DNA of 64,000 nucleotides from DATFNI01 sp963712305 (GTDB taxonomy: Bacteria; Bacteroidota; Rhodothermia; Balneolales; DATFMH01), in contig CAVQHI010000001.1 in assembly GCA_963712305.1 (NCBI GenBank), forward strand, positions 992,001 through 1,056,000. Direction: 5' to 3'. Made by a program: the position numbers and the translations under genes. Shown in pieces: positions 62,792 to 64,000 of this stretch. The notes below the pieces were generated by a model, which was not told where the DNA came from, searched no databases, and worked only from the letters and a program-made list of their open reading frames with translations. Each line of letters opens with the position of its first letter. The first letter of the stretch is position 1.

Positions 62792-64000
62792 TTACACCAT
62801 GTATGGGATATCCGAACTATGGGTTGGATAGGCATAAATCATTTTTTTTAAGTCATCCGATGTAAGTCCATGATTCATGGCCATAGTAAACAGGTTGATG
62901 ATTTCCCCGGTTTTTGTTCCTAAAAGATGTGCGCCAATAATCCTTCCGGTCCCTTTCTCTGTGATCGTTTTATAAGCTGCATGTGATTCATTAATCCGGC
63001 GATATGAATACCAGGAATTCATCTTATTGGTATGGACTTCGATATCGATTCCCTGATCTTCAGCCTGTTGTTGTGTAAGTCCCACAGAAGCTAATGGTGG
63101 AATGGTGAAAACCACGGTGGGTTGTGCCGGATATTCAGCTTTGCGATAGTTACCGTCCAGAAGGTTTGATGCGACAATTTGTGATTCATATCCCGCTACA
63201 GGTGTCAGTGGCTTTCCATCGGTTGCAGCAGCGTCTCCAGCCGCATATACACGCGGGTTACTCACACTTTGCAAATACTCATTGACGGTAACCCCACCTT
63301 TTTCACTAGTCACGTTTCCTTTTGGCAAGTTCATGCCATCTATATTAGGTATGCGTCCGGCGCCATGGACAACGAGATCCCCTCTATGCTTTTTTGTAAC
63401 TCCGTTCTGACTTGCGGTGACGACATATCCGTTACCATCTTTGGCTACCGATTCTACTTCTGCTTCCAGGTGTATGGTTATTCCCAGTTCTTTGGTTTTC
63501 TCAATCAGGATATTGACCATATCAGCATCAAAGCCTTCCAGTGGGCGGACCCCGCGATGAACAATATGGACCTCAGATCCGGCAAGGGCAGATACGAAAG
63601 CAAATTCAAACGAGATATAGCCACCGCCGACAAAGACCAGCTTCCCGGGCAGTTTATCCAATCCCAAAAAGTCGGTACTGTTTGCCAAGTATTCAGAACC
63701 GTCAATAGGTAAAGGTACCGGTTTGGCGCCGGAGGCGATCAGAATATGTTTACCTGTTAGCTGGTAATCCTCAACCTGAATTGTCGATTCGTTGATAAAT
63801 CGTGCGAGGCCATGAATCGGGGTAATGCCTGCTTTTTTCATCCCCTCCTCGCGGGATGACGGTACAGGATCGGTAAAACTTCGCTTGTATTTCATGAGAT
63901 CCTTCCAGTCTATAGCAGCGTTTGACCGGATGCCGTGGCTGTTCATCCTTAGATTCCAATCGACTAAATCGGCGGCGCCAACCAATACCTTCTTGGGATC
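62792..64000 (-). CDS. FAD-dependent pyridine nucleotide-disulfide oxidoreductase (partial, N-terminus outside window)
   Basis: The frame is open to the window edge; the first visible residues are DPKKVLVGAADLV, the sequence that normally follows the redox CxxxxC pair, so that pair and the FAD-binding N-terminus lie beyond position 64000. Visible elements: HILIASGAKPVPLPI, the NAD(P)-binding LVFVGGGYISFEFAFV motif, VHGAGRIPNIDGM and the FAD-binding RVYAAGDAAATDG. The C-terminal interface ends ...MIYAYPTHSSDIPYMV, where lipoamide and glutathione reductases usually carry a catalytic His-Glu pair (HPT...E). Here Tyr and Asp occupy those places. A disulfide reductase with a different electron acceptor is likely. 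It is convergent with the SWIM gene. Confidence 0.9.
   Translation of the reverse strand, partial: DPKKVLVGAADLVDWNLRMNSHGIRSNAAIDWKDLMKYKRSFTDPVPSSREEGMKKAGITPIHGLARFINESTIQVEDYQLTGKHILIASGAKPVPLPIDGSEYLANSTDFLGLDKLPGKLVFVGGGYISFEFAFVSALAGSEVHIVHRGVRPLEGFDADMVNILIEKTKELGITIHLEAEVESVAKDGNGYVVTASQNGVTKKHRGDLVVHGAGRIPNIDGMNLPKGNVTSEKGGVTVNEYLQSVSNPRVYAAGDAAATDGKPLTPVAGYESQIVASNLLDGNYRKAEYPAQPTVVFTIPPLASVGLTQQQAEDQGIDIEVHTNKMNSWYSYRRINESHAAYKTITEKGTGRIIGAHLLGTKTGEIINLFTMAMNHGLTSDDLKKMIYAYPTHSSDIPYMV

Overview
The window looks like a chromosomal segment of a heterotrophic Bacteroidota-type bacterium in the broad sense, most likely Balneolota/Rhodothermota. The grounds are two SusC/SusD pairs, an ECF sigma-FecR pair feeding an STN-domain SusC, a TAnnTTTG-type promoter, a phasin, DabAB, and moderate GC with AT-rich intergenic DNA. 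Taxonomy is inferred from gene content only. Start codons were moved where the longest open frame began at a non-ATG codon and a better-placed ATG with a ribosome binding site lay downstream.

Layout. 1-2.6 kb (minus): a DUF362 gene cut by the window edge, a phasin-like gene and a beta-propeller-like gene. 2.9-4.1 kb: a tandem universal stress protein, a tRNA-Ile2(CAU) and a terminator. 4.1-7.4 kb: a cytochrome c-PQQ dehydrogenase and an NTF2-like protein. 8.1-12 kb (plus, GC-richer): a TPR-LuxR regulator, an alpha/beta-hydrolase-fold protein lacking its catalytic Ser and His, and a methyltransferase. 12.4-15.5 kb: a BNR-propeller lipoprotein and a complete three-gene hipBST-type toxin-antitoxin locus with three palindromic operators spaced about 71 bp apart.

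15.7-30.9 kb (minus): polysaccharide-utilisation locus 1. Its order is ECF sigma, FecR anti-sigma, STN-SusC, SusD, PIG-L deacetylase, FHS-type MFS sugar transporter, ROK kinase, PL26/YetA-like lyase, DASS transporter and a second PIG-L deacetylase. It is built for cell-surface signalling: SusC senses its ligand, FecR releases sigma, and sigma transcribes the locus. 30.9-31.8 kb holds a decayed DUF6036-type gene pair and the terminator of the next operon.

31.8-49.1 kb (minus): locus 2, controlled instead by a LacI regulator. It contains lacI, SusC, SusD, a large secreted glycosidase-like protein, an HpcH/HpaI aldolase, a BNR propeller, an SSS symporter, a DapA/NanA-family lyase, an FGGY kinase and L-fucose isomerase. 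Matching LacI-type palindromes lie upstream of lacI, SusC and the BNR-to-fucI operon, which suggests a local three-unit regulon for a fucose- or D-arabinose-type sugar and 2-keto-3-deoxy acids.

49.3-54.8 kb: a defence island. It holds a ribbon-helix-helix/EVE-like reader with its own palindromic operator, a PD-(D/E)XK nuclease-like gene, a type I HsdR remnant, and a subtilisin-like protease convergent with and overlapping an AAA ATPase (an IetAS-like pair in an unusual orientation). The reader plus nuclease pair is the best candidate for an undescribed system.

55.2-60.4 kb: an inorganic-carbon accumulation cassette (dabA, dabB, a small gene and a divergent LysR). It is flanked by diverged direct repeats that carry pieces resembling the 3' half of the tRNA-Ile2 at 4 kb. 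60.9-64 kb: a SWIM-domain protein and a flavoprotein disulfide reductase cut by the window edge. No integrase, transposase or CRISPR array was found.
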